Shown in pieces: positions 47,735 to 60,590 of a stretch of DNA of 64,000 nt. Below the pieces are notes generated by a model that made no database searches, had not been told where the DNA came from, and saw only the letters and a program-made list of their open reading frames with translations. The first letter of the stretch is position 1, and each line of letters begins with the position of its first letter. Both the position numbers and the translations under genes were made by a program. Source of the stretch: Dentipellis sp. KUC8613 (Eukaryota; Basidiomycota; Agaricomycetes; Russulales; Hericiaceae); the NCBI GenBank assembly GCA_002286715.1, contig NSJX01000012.1, positions 576,140-640,139 of the forward strand. Reading direction: 5' to 3'.

Positions 47735-49492
47735 ATGCATAGTCACAACCGACCACCCACAATGACGGGTCTGCATAACGACACACCTGAAGTAAGCTGC
47801 CTCTATTTCTCTCTCTCTCTCTCATTACGCGCGCATTGCTGACCACGCTTTGGCCATTGGAGCCATACGTCCTCTCCCTGCACGACGTCGACACGGCCAC
47901 CTCGACTTCGGACCGGTACCAGGTAATGCACGTTCACCCGTCACAACCGCGATTCCTGCGCTTAATGGGATGCACGCCACAGTACCCGTTCACGCTTGGC
48001 GGCCTCGAAGCGCGTGGCGCATATGCACTCGACAATCCTAACCACAATTCCGTGAGTTCAACCACGTCGACAGTCAAATAACTCACCTACCATTCACAGA
48101 CCTTCTCGCTGAACGAGCCTCTGTCGCTCGCAAACCGTCTTCCAGAGGACATCCACCTCATTGCGCCACAGGCGCCACCGACTGCCCCCAGCCGAGGCAC
48201 TGATATCTACGTCCAGCACAGGGGGCCGTACGACTGCCAGGTATGTTTGAATATGCAATGAGAACGTCTTGCTCACATCACGTGTACCACCACCAGCAAT
48301 ATGAGGATGTGTTCGACGCTCCCCATGCCCCGCCACCTTTTCCTCGACGGGAGATGTTACCCCTGCCGCAAGCTCAATGGAGCCCCGGGTCACTGTTGTA
48401 TGGCTCGGCTCCCTCGTCATCGGCCCCGAGGTCGTGTTGGGCACCAAACGGCAGCCCAAGATACGCGCCACCGATACCCGCGCCCCCCGCCTACCTCAAT
48501 CCCTCCGGCGTACAAATCGGACACTTCATGTGTCTGTCCTCGTTCGATGCCCCGCGCACCGGGGTCGAGAACGAGGCGCCACCGTCAGCACCAATCCCGC
48601 CGCGTTCGACGACACAACAGTTCGTCGCACAGCCGTCCGTGCAGGCATTGCCCATGCCTAGGTATGGCGGGCTTGGCTTGGGCTACGATGGCATCCCCAT
48701 GCGCGCGGAGTCCAATTCCAGCCACGGCCAACAGATGGCCCCGGGCTGGTTAGATACGAGTCTAAGAGATAGGAGCAAGTGAGTAGAGAATGCAGGATAC
48801 TGCACGATGGACACTGACAATCCCGCAGCTATCAAGAGTTGCGCACGTCAAGACGCGAGGGCGCCGACCCTTTCGCCCCACAGACCGCGAGGTCAGGGCA
48901 GAAGGCGAAGTCGACCCTTGCCACTAAGAAAAGTAGAACCTCGGAAAATGACCGAGGTCATGAAGACATCGCCGGCCTGTTCACCGACAGGTTTCTACCC
49001 TTGCCGTTGCAAGGGCCAGACGCACCGCCGCCCACGACCGGAGCACGCGGGAGCAAGAAGGCGAAGCGCACGAAGAGAATAAGAAGGTCACGTACTGCCG
49101 CCCCAGCGCCAGCGCCAGCGCCAGCACCGCAGCTGGCCCTAGAAGAGCTGCTTGGCATGAGCCTGCCGTGGCCAGACCCGTCAGTGCCCGCGCGCCTTGA
49201 CAACGGAAAGTGGGGCTGCCCGTACGACGGGTGCAACAAGAGCTACGCACACGCCGGGGACGCAAAGCGTCACTACGCGAGTGCGCACGGTGGCGTTGAC
49301 TGGAAATGCAGGAAGTGTGGGGCCCTGTTTACTCGGCGCGATAATACGCGGAGGCACGTAGAGAGCTCGCATGGGATAAAAGAGGAGATCGATCGGTGGG
49401 TGATGAAGATCAAGAACGGTGGGGAGCAGGAACACGTGGTGGGTGCTACAGTGGACGGCGACGCAGGTGCAGGTGTGTGTGTACGTGGATAG
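47735..49492 (+). CDS. C2H2 zinc-finger protein, duplicate copy 1
   Basis: About 490 aa in six exons; the first three are short (about 19, 20 and 23 codons). The N-terminal half is Pro/Ser-rich with little order: FSLNEPLSLANRLPEDIHLI, YVQHRGPYDCQ, then the long exon with MLPLPQAQWSPGSLLYGSAP. The last exon has an Arg/Lys-rich, NLS-like segment (GSKKAKRTKRIRRSR), an Ala/Pro run, and two C2H2 fingers: CPYDGCNKSYAHAGDAKRHY with ASAH, and CRKCGALFTRRDNTRRHVES with SH. It is probably a transcription factor (inference from fingers and NLS). It differs from copy 2 mainly in exon 2 and in the fingers. An alternative start lies at 47764. Confidence 0.78.
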
Positions 49493-49691
49493 GTGAGCCT
49501 GAGGGTGGTCATTGTCAGTCGAGTCGGCGCAAGCGTGGGGGAATGGCTGCGGGGATCGCAGGAGCAAGATGGTAAGATACACCTCGGCACTTTAAACGTC
49601 TCTTCTCTGCTTCTTTGTCTTGCATCGAGAACTTGATGATCCCCTGTATTTAGTTTATCGATGAACATATGTCCGTGGGATTCATTGTGGA

Positions 49692-49978
49692 CTAGAACGT
49701 GCCCGAGGGAGCCGTCTGCGCTGCTTCGCGGGTTGTATGTTTTCTCTGGATCCAGGACTTTCAGGTTATATTAGGAGGTGAACTTGTTACTTACGTTTGA
49801 GCTGCGTCCTTTTGTACTCGTGATAGTGCGAATAGGAGAGCAGCTCGGTATTTCCACGAGCAATATACTGATTGACCTGTGCGGTGAGAGATGCTGCGAA
49901 GATTGTGGTCCAGAGACTAGCATCGGCGTGGCCGCGTGATTCGAGGTCCGCGGGACTTGGTCGACTCGTTGACACCAT
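49692..49978 (-). CDS. Small candidate gene, unknown function
   Basis: Predicted 74 aa in two exons. The first (MVSTSRPSPADLESRGHADA, then SLWTTIFAASLTAQVNQYIA and LLSYSHYHEYKRTQLK) has a good GTAAGT donor at 49787-49782. The second, after a CAG acceptor near 49722, would add PQTAPSGTF and a stop at 49692-49694. The middle could be an amphipathic helix. I do not recognise the protein. The frame lies next to the duplicated zinc-finger gene, and a matching 5' fragment occurs at about 53580-53600 beside copy 2 without a continuing frame. The call rests on splice signals and codon character only. Confidence 0.35.
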
Positions 49979-49994
49979 TCGAAATTACTTCCGT

Positions 49995-51387
49995 TCAACC
50001 CAGGCTACACCTCACGTCGACTCTAAACTCTAGTACGTAGCTTTCTTTCTCATTCGGAGAGTCCGATGCCACAGCCGCTTGTATATACATGCTATAGCCG
50101 TATCTCACTGTCGAACGCTACCTGAATCTCGTGCAAATCAGACCCTAACGCGCCACGGAAGCACCATGGTTTGTAATGTCACCAGGTCTGAACATTCCTG
50201 GACCAGTGTGTAGCCAGTGTGTGTCAAGAGCAATAGAGACCTGTTTCTCTAGGCCCCACGCCGCCGTCCCCGCAGACTCACACTCAAGTCAAGAAACCCG
50301 ATTTGGCTCCACATTCTGGTCAGAGGGTAGAAGCTACCGACAGGTACGCCAATCTCGTGAATACATCCAGAACCTCGTGAGATTCCTGCCAACTACTAGG
50401 GCATGGGACGACCCGTGAATGTCCAAACGATGGGAATGGCAGGCGATGGTGTTACGAGATCTTAGAGTCTCAGTATCCGCCCGCCCTGTAGGATTCGTCA
50501 GGCAGGGAACGCTCATCTCGGAAGAAAGTGAACTCATGCGTGTGTGTTCAGTGACGCGCAGCGCCAGCCAGGAGCCTGCAGTAGCCTCCAGGCCGTGTCT
50601 GAGGGTCCCTGAACTTTCTGTTGGCTTCGCGATCAGCACCTGGTTCCACCATGACAATCCATCCTCGCATCTACCGCGCTTTGCTGTCCCCGAGTCGTCC
50701 GAGATTGGACGCCACTTACGGTCCTTGCGCCTGTCAGAAGGTACGTCTTGCCTCGTGGATTACACGCTTACATGAGCGGTAATGAGCGGGAGGATAGGTA
50801 CGTTCGGCAAGCATGAATTTGGGATGTTTTGTTCGCCTTTGAACGCGGACGCCTTTCGTTCGAATGGCCTGGGAACCCATCGTGGACATCACGGTCGCGC
50901 TTTTGTCCTATCATGACGCTTTGCTGGTTCGTCGATAATCAAGTTGGCCGGATCGTCACCTTCTCCCTTTTAAAGCTCCAGCCCCCAATCCTAACACACG
51001 AAAGCAGGCGATTCAGCCTCTGCACTAACGAGAACGCATTCGACATACCATCGTAAGCTAGGCCCATGCCCACGCCCAACGTCAGCGCATGCCATACATG
51101 CGCATCAGAGGCACCCCAGCCTCAGACTCCGACGCGAACGAACACGCACGCGCATGCTAGGCTTTGGTGCGCCTCATGCCGTCCGTCGGAGGATTGGACT
51201 AGGAGCATTTTCCACACTGGCGGACCAGAACATCTAGAAGTGGAAATCGTAGTTTGAATGACAGTTGCTGGTATTTAAGCTCACCACCTTGCAACTGACG
51301 CGCCATCCTTTTTGTTCCTCTCGACACATTGTCTAGTCCCCTCCCATCCTCCCTCCCGTACTACAACCTACTCCCCCTACCCCCAAG
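49995..51387. other. Intergenic between the duplicated zinc-finger genes
   Basis: No gene is supportable at 50000-50800. From about 50830 to 51310 the sequence resembles the region upstream of copy 1. A TATTTAAG near 51275 may act as TATA-like box for copy 2. Confidence 0.45.
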
Positions 51388-53640
51388 ATGTATCCTGGCT
51401 ATCCGGCCTTCCCTGCACACCCGCAGGACGAGGTCTTCGAGGTAGGCTGTCTCCGTTCCTCTTCGCAAGCGCAATGCTTACCATCCTGTGCTTCGGATAG
51501 CCAAGGGTGAAAGAGCTCACCTCACAGAGTATAGCTGCTCTGCTATCAGGGAAACGCCAGGTAACGCTCGCTCATCCATCCGCCGCGGTCTGCGCTTGAC
51601 ATGAAGTACGCCACACCAGTCCCCATTCTCACCTGGCGACCTCGGAGCGGGTGGCGCCTACACATTCGCCAACCCCAATCTCTACTCAGTGAGTTCAGCT
51701 ACGCCGGGAGTGGTACCCAGAACGACGACTGACGCACTACTCACAGAGCTTCCCACTCAACGAGCCTCTGTCCCTCCTAAACCGTCCTCCAGAGGACATT
51801 CACCTCAATGCGCCACATGCGCCACCGATTGCCTCTGGCCAAGGACCTGACATCTACGCCCAGCATAGGGGTCCGTACGACTGCCAGGTATGTTTAAACA
51901 CGCTGATTAGAACGTCTTATTCACATAACGTGCTCCAGCAGTATGAGGATGCGTTCGACGCTCCCTATGCCGCGCCACCTTTGCTTCGACGAGAGATGTT
52001 GCCCCTGCCGCAAGCTCAGTGGAGCCCCGGATCACTGCTGTATGGCTCGGCCCCCTCGTCATCGGCCCCGAGGTCGTGCTGGGCACCAAACAGCAGCGCA
52101 AGATATGCGCCACCGATACCCCCGCCCCCCGCCAACCTCAACCCCTCCGGCGTGCAAATCGGACACTTCATGTGTCCGTCCTCGTTCGATGCCCCGCGCA
52201 CCGGGGTCGAGAACGAGGCGCCGCTGTCGGCACCAATCCCGCTGCGTTCGACGACACAGTTCGTTGCACAGCCGTCGGCGCAGGCATACTCCATGCCTGG
52301 GTATGGCGAGCTCCGCTTGGGCTACGACGACATCCCCATGAGCGCGGGACCCCATTCCAGCCCGGGCAAACAGATGGCACCGGGCTCGTTCGATACGAGT
52401 CTGAGAGATAGAAGCAAGTGAGTAGAGAACGCAGCATGCTGCACGATGCACGCTGACAATTCCACAGCTATCAAGAGTTGCATGCATCAAGACGCGAGGG
52501 CGCCGACCCTTTCGCCCCACAGACCGCGAGGTCAGGGCAGAAGGCAAGGTCGACCCTTGCCGCCAACAATTGTAGAACCCCGGCAAATGACCAGGGTCAT
52601 GAAGACATCGCCGGCCTGTTCACCGACAGGTCTCTACCCTTGCCGTCGCAAGGGTCAGACGCACCGCCGCCAACGACCGGAGCGCGCGGGAGCAAGAAGG
52701 CGAAGCGCACGAAGAGAACGAGGAGGACGCGAGCCGACGAAAACCGCTCAAAGCAGGAGATCCCGGGAGCAGTAAGGCTCGGGAATGGCAGATGGGGCTG
52801 CCCATACGAGGGCTGCATAAAGACCTTCCACCGCAAGTACGACATGAAGCGGCATTGGAAGGTCATCCACGCCGACAACAAGACCGTCTTCTACTGCATG
52901 CGGTGCAGCAGCACGCTCAACCGCTCTGACAACGCTTGGAGACATACCAGGTTGGTGCACCTTGAGGCAGGGCGCGTTGAGGATATCGTAGCGATCGATT
53001 GTGGTGAGGAGCAGGCTGCGCTGTGGGATTTGCAAGACGTAGAGTGAGTGGTGCGATAGTCGGGGATGCAAACGCGCGAGGCGAGTGGAACGTGAGTGGG
53101 TGTAGGGTAGGTAAGAGATGTCGCTGGCGGGAGAGTGGTCGTATTGCAAGGCAGGCGTCGTAGAATGCCATCTGGAAGAAATGGGCGTCGTGAGTACCAG
53201 TGTTGGGTGAGGTTGGACGCACCAGTTTTTTTTTCTCTTCTTCTTAGGGCCCCCTCGTGGCAGCTTATCGATGGGGCAATGTCTGTGCGGTCCGTGGATG
53301 AACTTTGTCGTGCATCGTGTGAGCACGATTGCCAATCTGCATCGGCATCATCGTTTCGATGCGCAGCTTCGTGTACTTCTTCTCCTGGAGCGATGTGCCT
53401 TTATAATTAGTAGAAATATATTATGCTTATCTTCTCTGACTCATATTTGGACAGTTGTGAATCTGTAGAGAACTGAATACTTGAGCTTGAGCGAAAGATA
53501 TCGTACGTGAGTGACGACGAAGAGACGTTTCGGGCGCTAGACTGATCGTTCGGAGACGCCCGACATATTGCGGCACGTGCGAGGGCCGCGGGACTTGGTC
53601 TTTCGTGGACTTATACTTCCGCCCAATGTCAACATTATTT
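50830..53640 (+). repeat. Segmental duplication, copy 2
   Basis: Second copy in the same orientation, about 3.5 kb downstream of copy 1. Similarity runs through the upstream region, all N-terminal exons and the NLS region, drops at the fingers, and resumes at about 53580-53640 with the fragment AGGGCCGCGGGACTTGGTC. Confidence 0.6.
51388..53047 (+). CDS. C2H2 zinc-finger protein, duplicate copy 2
   Basis: About 445 aa in six exons, parallel to copy 1 in exon order. It starts MYPGYPAFPAHPQDEVFE, with a second exon SIAALLSGKRQ that does not match copy 1. From FPLNEPLSLLNRPPEDIHLN through DTSLRDRSKNYQELHASRRE and GADPFAPQTARSGQKA the two proteins are close to identical. The fingers differ strongly: CPYEGCIKTFHRKYDMKRHW with KVIH, and CMRCSSTLNRSDNAWRHTRL with VH. 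Both keep C2H2 spacing. The Ala/Pro run before the fingers in copy 1 is replaced here by a short charged linker. A likely DNA-binding regulator with altered target preference (inference). Confidence 0.78.
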
Positions 53641-54198
53641 GCTTTCCTTCCTGTGCAGTTCGTCAGTTGAGCTCAATTGCCGGTATATGCAGGCTTTGAA
53701 GCATTATTCCAGTACAAAAAATATCGGAAAAGAATACTAGGCAATACACATCGAGAGGCGCTGTCGTTACGCCCAGATTCTTTCGGCGCCGAAATTGAGC
53801 AAGTGAGCTGTGGGTACGCAGGCTCGCGGATCCGGAGGCACAGCATGCGTCCAAGATGATGGTCAGTATATACCGACATGAATGCCGCCGCACTGCTAGG
53901 ACGTTTGATTAGAACGAGGTTTCGTGCCTGTTCATTGGTACGGGCCAATGTGTGCTTGTAATGTACCTATGAGTACACCACGCCCGGAAATGGATGCATG
54001 TGCATGTACACGCACCATCGCCCACCATGCGTTGCGTGTCGATAAGACTCATGAATACGGAGAACGCACCTGCTTGATTTGCAGGGATGGAGCAGCACGA
54101 TCACCGCGGCGAGGCATGTTTTGATATCAATAAATAATTTACGTTCCATAGATATGCAATGCTACGCTTGCCAGCCTTCGTTCCCCTTCGCTCTATTA
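53048..54198. other. Intergenic
   Basis: Apart from the tail of the segmental duplication (to about 53640) I see no gene or element here. Confidence 0.5.
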
Positions 54199-56956
54199 TC
54201 ATGAGAAGCCCGTCCTGATGGTAGGGCTGAAAATTGGGAGTGGGTGTGCCTACCAAGCGAGGTCGCGTCAGTCTCGCCCACGGCGCGCGGTTAACATTCT
54301 CGCTCACCTCCGTGTTAAACACGTATTCTACATGTCAGGATCCCACATGAGCAAGCAAATCACCACAAGCGCAGCACAAACGGCACTCACTCGATAGTGG
54401 TATAGTATCTCCATCCGAAAACAACAAGAACAGGTATTTGAACGTCTCACTCTGTACGCCCATTCACATACATCAGCACCCCTTACCCCCATCGCACAGT
54501 AAGATGAAATGCAGGCGACGCACCATCAAGAAAGTCTCCATCTTATCCTCCTGGCGCGCCGGCACCTCGTCGACGTTGATGATCGCCGCGTACCCGCCCG
54601 AGGGAACCTTGCAGTGCGTCTCAATCGCGCGGAAGATGTCCCAGCCCCACTCGCGGTAGCGCTCGTCGCCCGTGAGGCGGAACGCGACGAAAAGCGACTC
54701 GACGGTCTCTGGTCTATATCAAGACCGACGTTAGCTGTGAGTTCAAGGCAGATGGTGGAGGAGAGAAGCGGACCGAAGAATATATCGTGCGTCATAGGGC
54801 GGGAACGCACCGGGACTACGGGGGCGTTAATAGATCAGAACGAACGAAGTATCAAAGAATGAATCATGGCGTACCGAGCACCCTTAATGTACCAATCCCT
54901 CGGCGCCGCACCCAACATCTCATCCATCCCGTCGCTCGGGATCCTGAAGTACGCAATCTCCGGCGCAAGGCCACTACACAACGCACACCGTCAGCCCATG
55001 TGTCTCTGTCTCGCCTGAAATGTACACTACTGGGACGTACGTCTGCGTATCGTGCGTCGCCATGCACGTCCGGAGGAGCTCGTAGCCTGTCTTCCAGTCC
55101 CTGCGGCCCTGCTCCGTGAGCTCCTCCGGGAGCGGCGGGATCGAGACAGGGTGCATGAGCGCGCCGCAGGTCGTCGCGCCGAGCATGAGCGTGCCGGCGA
55201 AGAAGCAGACTAGGAAGTCCTGCTTTGGTGTCAGGCGCCATGAGCTGGGGATGATGTGAGCGGGAAGAGGGGAAGGAGGAGTGAGGAGTGGGCGTACATG
55301 TCGCCGATCGGGGACCGCTCGGGGATGAGCTCGGAGGTGTAGGTCAGCCCTGTGGACATGCCGCGGCGAATGAGGTGGTCATGGATCGCTTGCACTGCGT
55401 CGTCGTACATCTGATGAAGTCGTCAGATGAGCTACGAGGACCGAGAGGACGATGAGCTACCTCGCGGTAGACAGGTTCTTCGAGATTCTGTGCAGCATCA
55501 GTTTGAGCTGCGTGGAGTGCTATGAGGTAGACATTACCGTTTGCACGTACTGCTTCCTACGGGTATCGTCAGCACTGAAATAATATACGTTGATTATAGG
55601 CGACCTACAGGAGGTATTCATAGTACGAGTCTCCACGCGACCCGAGGCGGATCGCGGATGTCACGAATCTGCCATCCCGCGGGCTATCGTTGCCATGCAT
55701 CGTGAGTCAGGGCAACACTAGGACAAGAGAGGTCACGTACTTCATGAAGATACTCGCCAGACCCGGAGGCATCCGTGCAGCCCTAATCACCGCCATGACC
55801 TGTCAAGACCTCCTCAGCTCGTGACCAAGCGACCGAAGTCTGCCTACCTACCTGCTCGGCTTTCTTCCAATAAATATCCTCGTCCGTCAGCAACGAGAGA
55901 TATCGGAACTCGAGCTGCAGCGTCGACGCCTCTGCAGTGCTGATCAATCCTTGATTGTCGGTGTCCGCAACGCCCTTGCGCTGTGCGAGGTTGACCATCG
56001 ACAACGGGAGCCCTGAGGGGGTATCGAATACGGGCAAGAGCCTGTCTGCGAGCTCCTTCGCCTTGTCGAGGAACAGCTTGTCCTCGCCGGACAGGTGGTA
56101 TGCAGACAGTAGACCGCCCAGGACGCGGATAGTAGTCTGTGTTTATCATAATTAGAGCAGGAAATGCTGAAGAGACTCATGAGCCAGGGAATATATACAC
56201 TACCTCAAAGGTATTGAAGTTCGCGTCCCGGTCCAGCGTCATCTTATTCTCGACCCACGACCGGGCGCGCTGGTATTCCTCATCAAGCCCCATGAGAAGC
56301 ATGGTATCAAGCGAATCGACGACGGTGTACCCAATCCCGCCCGCGGTCGTCAAATTCGAGCCGTTGCGGCTAATGGGGTGGTATTCGTCCGAGCCCATGG
56401 CGTCCCTCTCTGGATCCGTTAGCAACGCGTCCTCATTCATCATGGTATCAGAAATAGCTACCATATGCAAGCCACGCATGCTGCAGCCGATTGCGCGTCA
56501 GCGTCCCGCGCGTGGAGGTGGAGCAAGTACTAGGCCGCGACGCACCTTGAACGCGTTCACTACTGCTGCCTGCTTCGGCGCGTCTGCTTCGAGGCCAATA
56601 TACGTGCTCTTGCTCGTGCCCGGCAGCTGGTCAGCTGGCCTCCCTAGCCATAGCTCGGCAGCTTGTTTCAAAGGCGCAGGATACTACAAATTCGTGTCGC
56701 ACTTAGCAGCCGTCCGCGCCCAAACATACATAACACACCTGGTACAAGAGAAACACAGCCACAAACACTAGCGAGGAGAGCAAAAGTCGCAGTGAGCCTG
56801 CCGATGTCTCATGCTGCACGGTATCCTATATGGTGCCCGTGAGTATATGGACGCAGGTTGTGTGAAACGAGCGCGTACGGCCTGGTCGGCAGGCGTGGAG
56901 GCCGGTTTCCCATTCGGCGCGGTTTGCTTCCGTTTTCTGAGCGTTGGCTCAGCCAT
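54199..56956 (-). CDS. GH47 class I alpha-1,2-mannosidase
   Basis: Processes N-linked glycans by removing alpha-1,2-mannose in ER or Golgi. About 540 aa from many short exons. Exon 1 is cytosolic and basic (MAEPTLRKRKQTAPNGK); exon 2 supplies a type II membrane anchor (LRLLLSSLVFVAVFLLYQ). The catalytic domain shows AVVNAFKHAWLAYERDAMGS, DEYHPISRNGSNLTTAGGIG, YTVVDSLDTMLLMGLDEEY, ILGGLL-like VLGGLLSAYHLSGEDKLF, TAEASTLQLEFRYLSLLTDE, SRGDSYYEYLLKQ, LPE-containing GLAPEIAYFRIPS, LRPETVESLF and METFKYLFLLFSDG-type sequence. The C-terminus is EYVFNTEAHPLPIFSP. Acidic catalytic residues expected in the HxE- and ExxE-type positions appear to be present. ER versus Golgi isoform cannot be decided by eye. 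Confidence 0.93.
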
Positions 56957-57931
56957 GGCGGGGGTATCTTCGTGGTATGCTGCTCACAGAGCGGTCGGAA
57001 GGAGTGAACGGGAGGAGAAAGAGACGTTGGAGGGGGGCACGCTGGCAAGCAGACGTTGTTCCAGAGCCAGCGCGTTACGCCAGCGCTGCGAGCATTTCGG
57101 GAATCGTAGGGTTCCTGGGGTCTCATGCGGGGTGATCTAATCTAATCTCACTCAAACGGAGGCGAATTCGACCAATCAAACCGCTAGAACCCGCAGAAGT
57201 TCGCCAGCGTGATAGCAATGGTAACGTACACTGAGAGCAGAATGCATATGTAGCGCATGGCGACGAGAATGGACAGCGTTCATAAAATCTCGTGAAAGCG
57301 TGATTTTTGGAGGAGACAATATTATGAGAATCCCTGTGCGATTTGACCATCATCATTGATCAGTCCTTCCCCTGATTATCGATACTTCAATTTCTTCTCC
57401 ACCAGTTTCAAGAGTACTCCACAAAATTTCGCCAGAGATGGAGCTCTCATTACGAACGATTTTCATGGTGATAGTCCGCTGTTGAAGAAATAATTCCTTC
57501 AATTTACTTGCCAGATATAATTGTATTTGCAAGTAACTAATTTACCGCGACGGGTAAAGGTGCGTAGACGCTTGGAGTCGTCTCTCAAGTGTTTCAAGAG
57601 AGATGTGATTTGAAGTTTAATTCGATGCCCCTCCGAGTCTCGCCAATAGAAACCCGATATTTATTCGACGCTGAAAACGGTGGGTTTGACTCCGCTTCAG
57701 ATTCGCCGGCTACCTGCGAGATAGATCTAGAGTATATCAGCTCCAAGAGCTGAATTATGCAAAGAAATTTCCAGAGAACCTATGAACTTGGCCATGGAAG
57801 GGCGATGTCTAATCCAAGTCATGGCGATTCGAAAGTAAAGTTGGTACGAGCACATCGGTTGGCCGAGGAGCCGGGTATATATATTGGAACTCCGCCCAAC
57901 GCGCCGCCGGGTAACCGCGCCGGTCTGCTAA
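56957..57931. other. Divergent promoter region
   Basis: Between two divergent genes. No coding signal was found. Confidence 0.5.
57876..57884 (+). promoter_or_regulatory. TATA box of TPR-like gene
   Basis: TATATATAT lies about 50 bp before the ATG at 57932. Confidence 0.5.
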
Positions 57932-60590
57932 ATGTCGAAATTTGAGCTCGACGTCGCGCCCGATACCGCCGCCCCCGCCCTCGTCGCCCGACGCGACGAC
58001 GCCCACATCATGGCGGAAGCCCTCCCTGACAGCGCGCCTGCTCCCCTGGATATTGATACTGTTATCATGACCCCTCAAATCCTCTCACCCTCCATCTCGA
58101 ACGCGTCAAGCTCGGTCACGGCCACAGAAACAGACGTGTCTGTTCCCGTGAAGAAAAAGAAGAAAAAGAAGGCCAAGAAAGCGAGCAAATCAAAGGCAAA
58201 TGGGAGCACCAAGACTGCTGCAGAGGATGATGAGGCACGTCCTCCTGTGCTGTGCATTAGCCGTAACAAGCACTGGCGCTACATTAGCTCCTACCATGTG
58301 CGTCTCAGTTCCCTCGTCTCTCTGTGCAGTCTCAAACACGACACTTAGGGGCCATGGCTACAACTACCTATCGAGCTTCTCGAATCCCTTCTCTCCCTCA
58401 ATCTTGACCCTGCAACTCTGCAGGCACCCGGGACATATCTGCCACCTCTCCCGACGCACTCCCTCTCCAGCTCATCCTCCTCGTTCCCGCGCAGACGAGA
58501 CCGTGGCTTCGCTAGCCTCGGCGATCACTCTCTACCAGATACCCCCAACGGCACATTCACTCCTCTACCACCCCCTCCACCGCCTCCGCTACCTACACCC
58601 CCTCCAGGTAAAGCAACCCCTCCGCCGATCGACCCAGGTGTCTTCCGCTCAGTCGCAACCATTCGGCGACTTATCGATGAAGCTTCCGAGTTATCTGTGC
58701 GTGCGTCCTCTGGTCTAAGCGCTGCTGCGCTGGGCTCGATGCGAAGTCCAAGCTCGCTCGCCATGAACAGTAGTCCCTGGGCGATCGCACAGTCGCTCGG
58801 GTTCAACCCGCTCGGCGATAACACGGGCGGCCGTAATGTGGCCATGTCCGCTATGCGGATCCACCGCCTACGCGCGCTCGCCGTGCAGAAGCTCGCAGCC
58901 GCATACCGTGCAGATGAGATCGCGTCGAGTGTTATGGTCATGCAGGGCGGAAGTGTGTTCGACGACATCGCCGAGCGCGTGCTCAAAGTTGGTACGTGAA
59001 CCTTCTTCCCTCCTGGCAGACCGATGCCGAGCGAGCAACCAGATCCGAACGACGCGGACGCAAAATACGTTCACTTCTTCCACGAGAAGATCCCTTCGCG
59101 GTACGTCCTGCGTTTCTCACCTTCTCCATCCTCTCATGGCCCTCGGCAGGCAGCTCGCCGAATCCACAACGACACAGGTTCTGGACGAGCTGATCGCCCT
59201 GCACCCCCAGCGTCTGGAGCTGTTCCGTACGCGTGGGATCGTGCATACCTTCCGCGACGAGTATGTGCTCGCCGTGAAGGATTTCACACATGCCCTGCGC
59301 GAAGCACGGGCGGTCCGCAAGGCGCGATCATTGCACCGTAACAACACTGTTCCGTCCAAAGGCAACAAGAAAAAGAAGGGTGCGACCAAAAAGGCGAATG
59401 GGCGCGCACCGCCGAGCGGGACGAGCGCTGCGACAGACGGCGGAGACGGCGCAGAAACGACTCCAGACGGACTACCTCGACACCCTTCCGTCCTCGCAGA
59501 TGCACCCGAGCCCATCGAACCCCAAGTGCTGTTCCTGCGAGGCGCGGCGTACCTGCAGCACGCCGTATTCCTCATCGAAGAGGCCATACTCAAGCTCGAG
59601 GGCGTGCGCAAGACGACATCCAACGACGGCGCGGAGTTGCGGCTATGCTACATCGAGAATGGGCGGTTTGGCGGCGTCGAGATCGGCAATCCAGACGGCC
59701 CGCTCGGGCGCAAGGACGGACCCAAGCTGCAAGCCTACCGCGCGCAGCTCGCAGAAGAGGCCTTCCGGGAGCAGATCGGGACGCTGCTCAAGAAGAGCAT
59801 CCGTGACCACGAGCGGTTCCTCGCGCACTTCGACTCGCTCGAATCGCCGACCCCACCGCACGCCGAGGACGACATCGTCTCGCGCACCGCCTACGCATTC
59901 CTGCTCTCCGAGGCGCTGCGGCCCGGCTCGCACGCGACACCGCCCCCGCCGCCCGACTCGCCCGCGCTCTTCACGACGTACCACCCGCTGCTCGTCGAGG
60001 CGCACTTCTCGATCCTCATCTGCCAGCTCATGCTCGCGGACTTCCCCGCGCTGCTGCACACGTTCGCGCGCACCGCGAGCCTCGTCGACGGGCTCGAGGG
60101 CTACCCCGTGTTCCTCCCGCCGCGCTCGATGTCGCAGGCCGAGTTCGTCGAGGTCCTCGAGCGCCTCGCGGGCGGCTGGCGCGTTGGCGTGGAGCCGCAC
60201 TCGCGTGTGCGGTCCACCAATGGCAAGCTCGCCATCGAGGCGCCGCCCCTGCCGCCGCCTCCGCCTCCGCCGCCCTCCCCACCGCCCAGCGATCCGAATG
60301 GACCGTCGACGTCGGGCGCGACGAGCTCGTCTGCGCCGTCGGGCCGCGATACGCCATCAACGGGCCCGCTCGGGCTGGATCTCGCTGAGGCGCTCGACTG
60401 TGCGCGGATCCTGCTCGCGCCTGTGGCAGCGCGGCAGCGCGAGCGCGCAGAACAGGCGGCGGCGGATAGGGCAGCGGGCGGGAAGAAGAAGCCGGCGCCG
60501 ATCAATATCCCGCTGCATGGGCCGCGAGTGGAGATCGTGTTGGCGTGGCTGGCGGCGGTGTGGTTGGTGGAGCTGGAGGGTGCCGCGTAG
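57932..60590 (+). CDS. Conserved TPR-like protein of unknown function
   Basis: About 800 aa in a few exons (first 57932 to about 58280; introns near 58281-58350, 58992-59040 and 59103-59145). The N-terminus is disordered with a Lys-rich run (KKKKKKKAKKASKSKAN), followed by CISRNKHWRYISSYHGPWLQ and LPIELLESLLSLNLDP. A poly-Pro loop comes next, then a helical region with HRLRALAVQKLAAAYRADEI. TPR-like helices appear from DPNDADAKYVHFFHEKIPSR and LDELIALHPQRLELFRTRGI to VLAVKDFTHALREARAVRK. The C-terminal third has long helices and another Pro run. I recognise the HWRYISSYHGPWL block as a conserved fungal signature but cannot name a function. TPR folds act as protein-binding scaffolds (family knowledge). 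Confidence 0.78.

Larger units (their letters stand above)
47285..49990 (+). repeat. Segmental duplication, copy 1
   Basis: Covers the upstream region, the zinc-finger gene and the start of the adjoining small minus-strand gene. Matching stretches in copy 2 include CCTCTGCACTGACAAGAACG upstream (near 47459; changed form near 51018) and CCGCGGGACTTGGTC downstream (near 49948; copy 2 near 53586). The borders are approximate. Confidence 0.6.
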
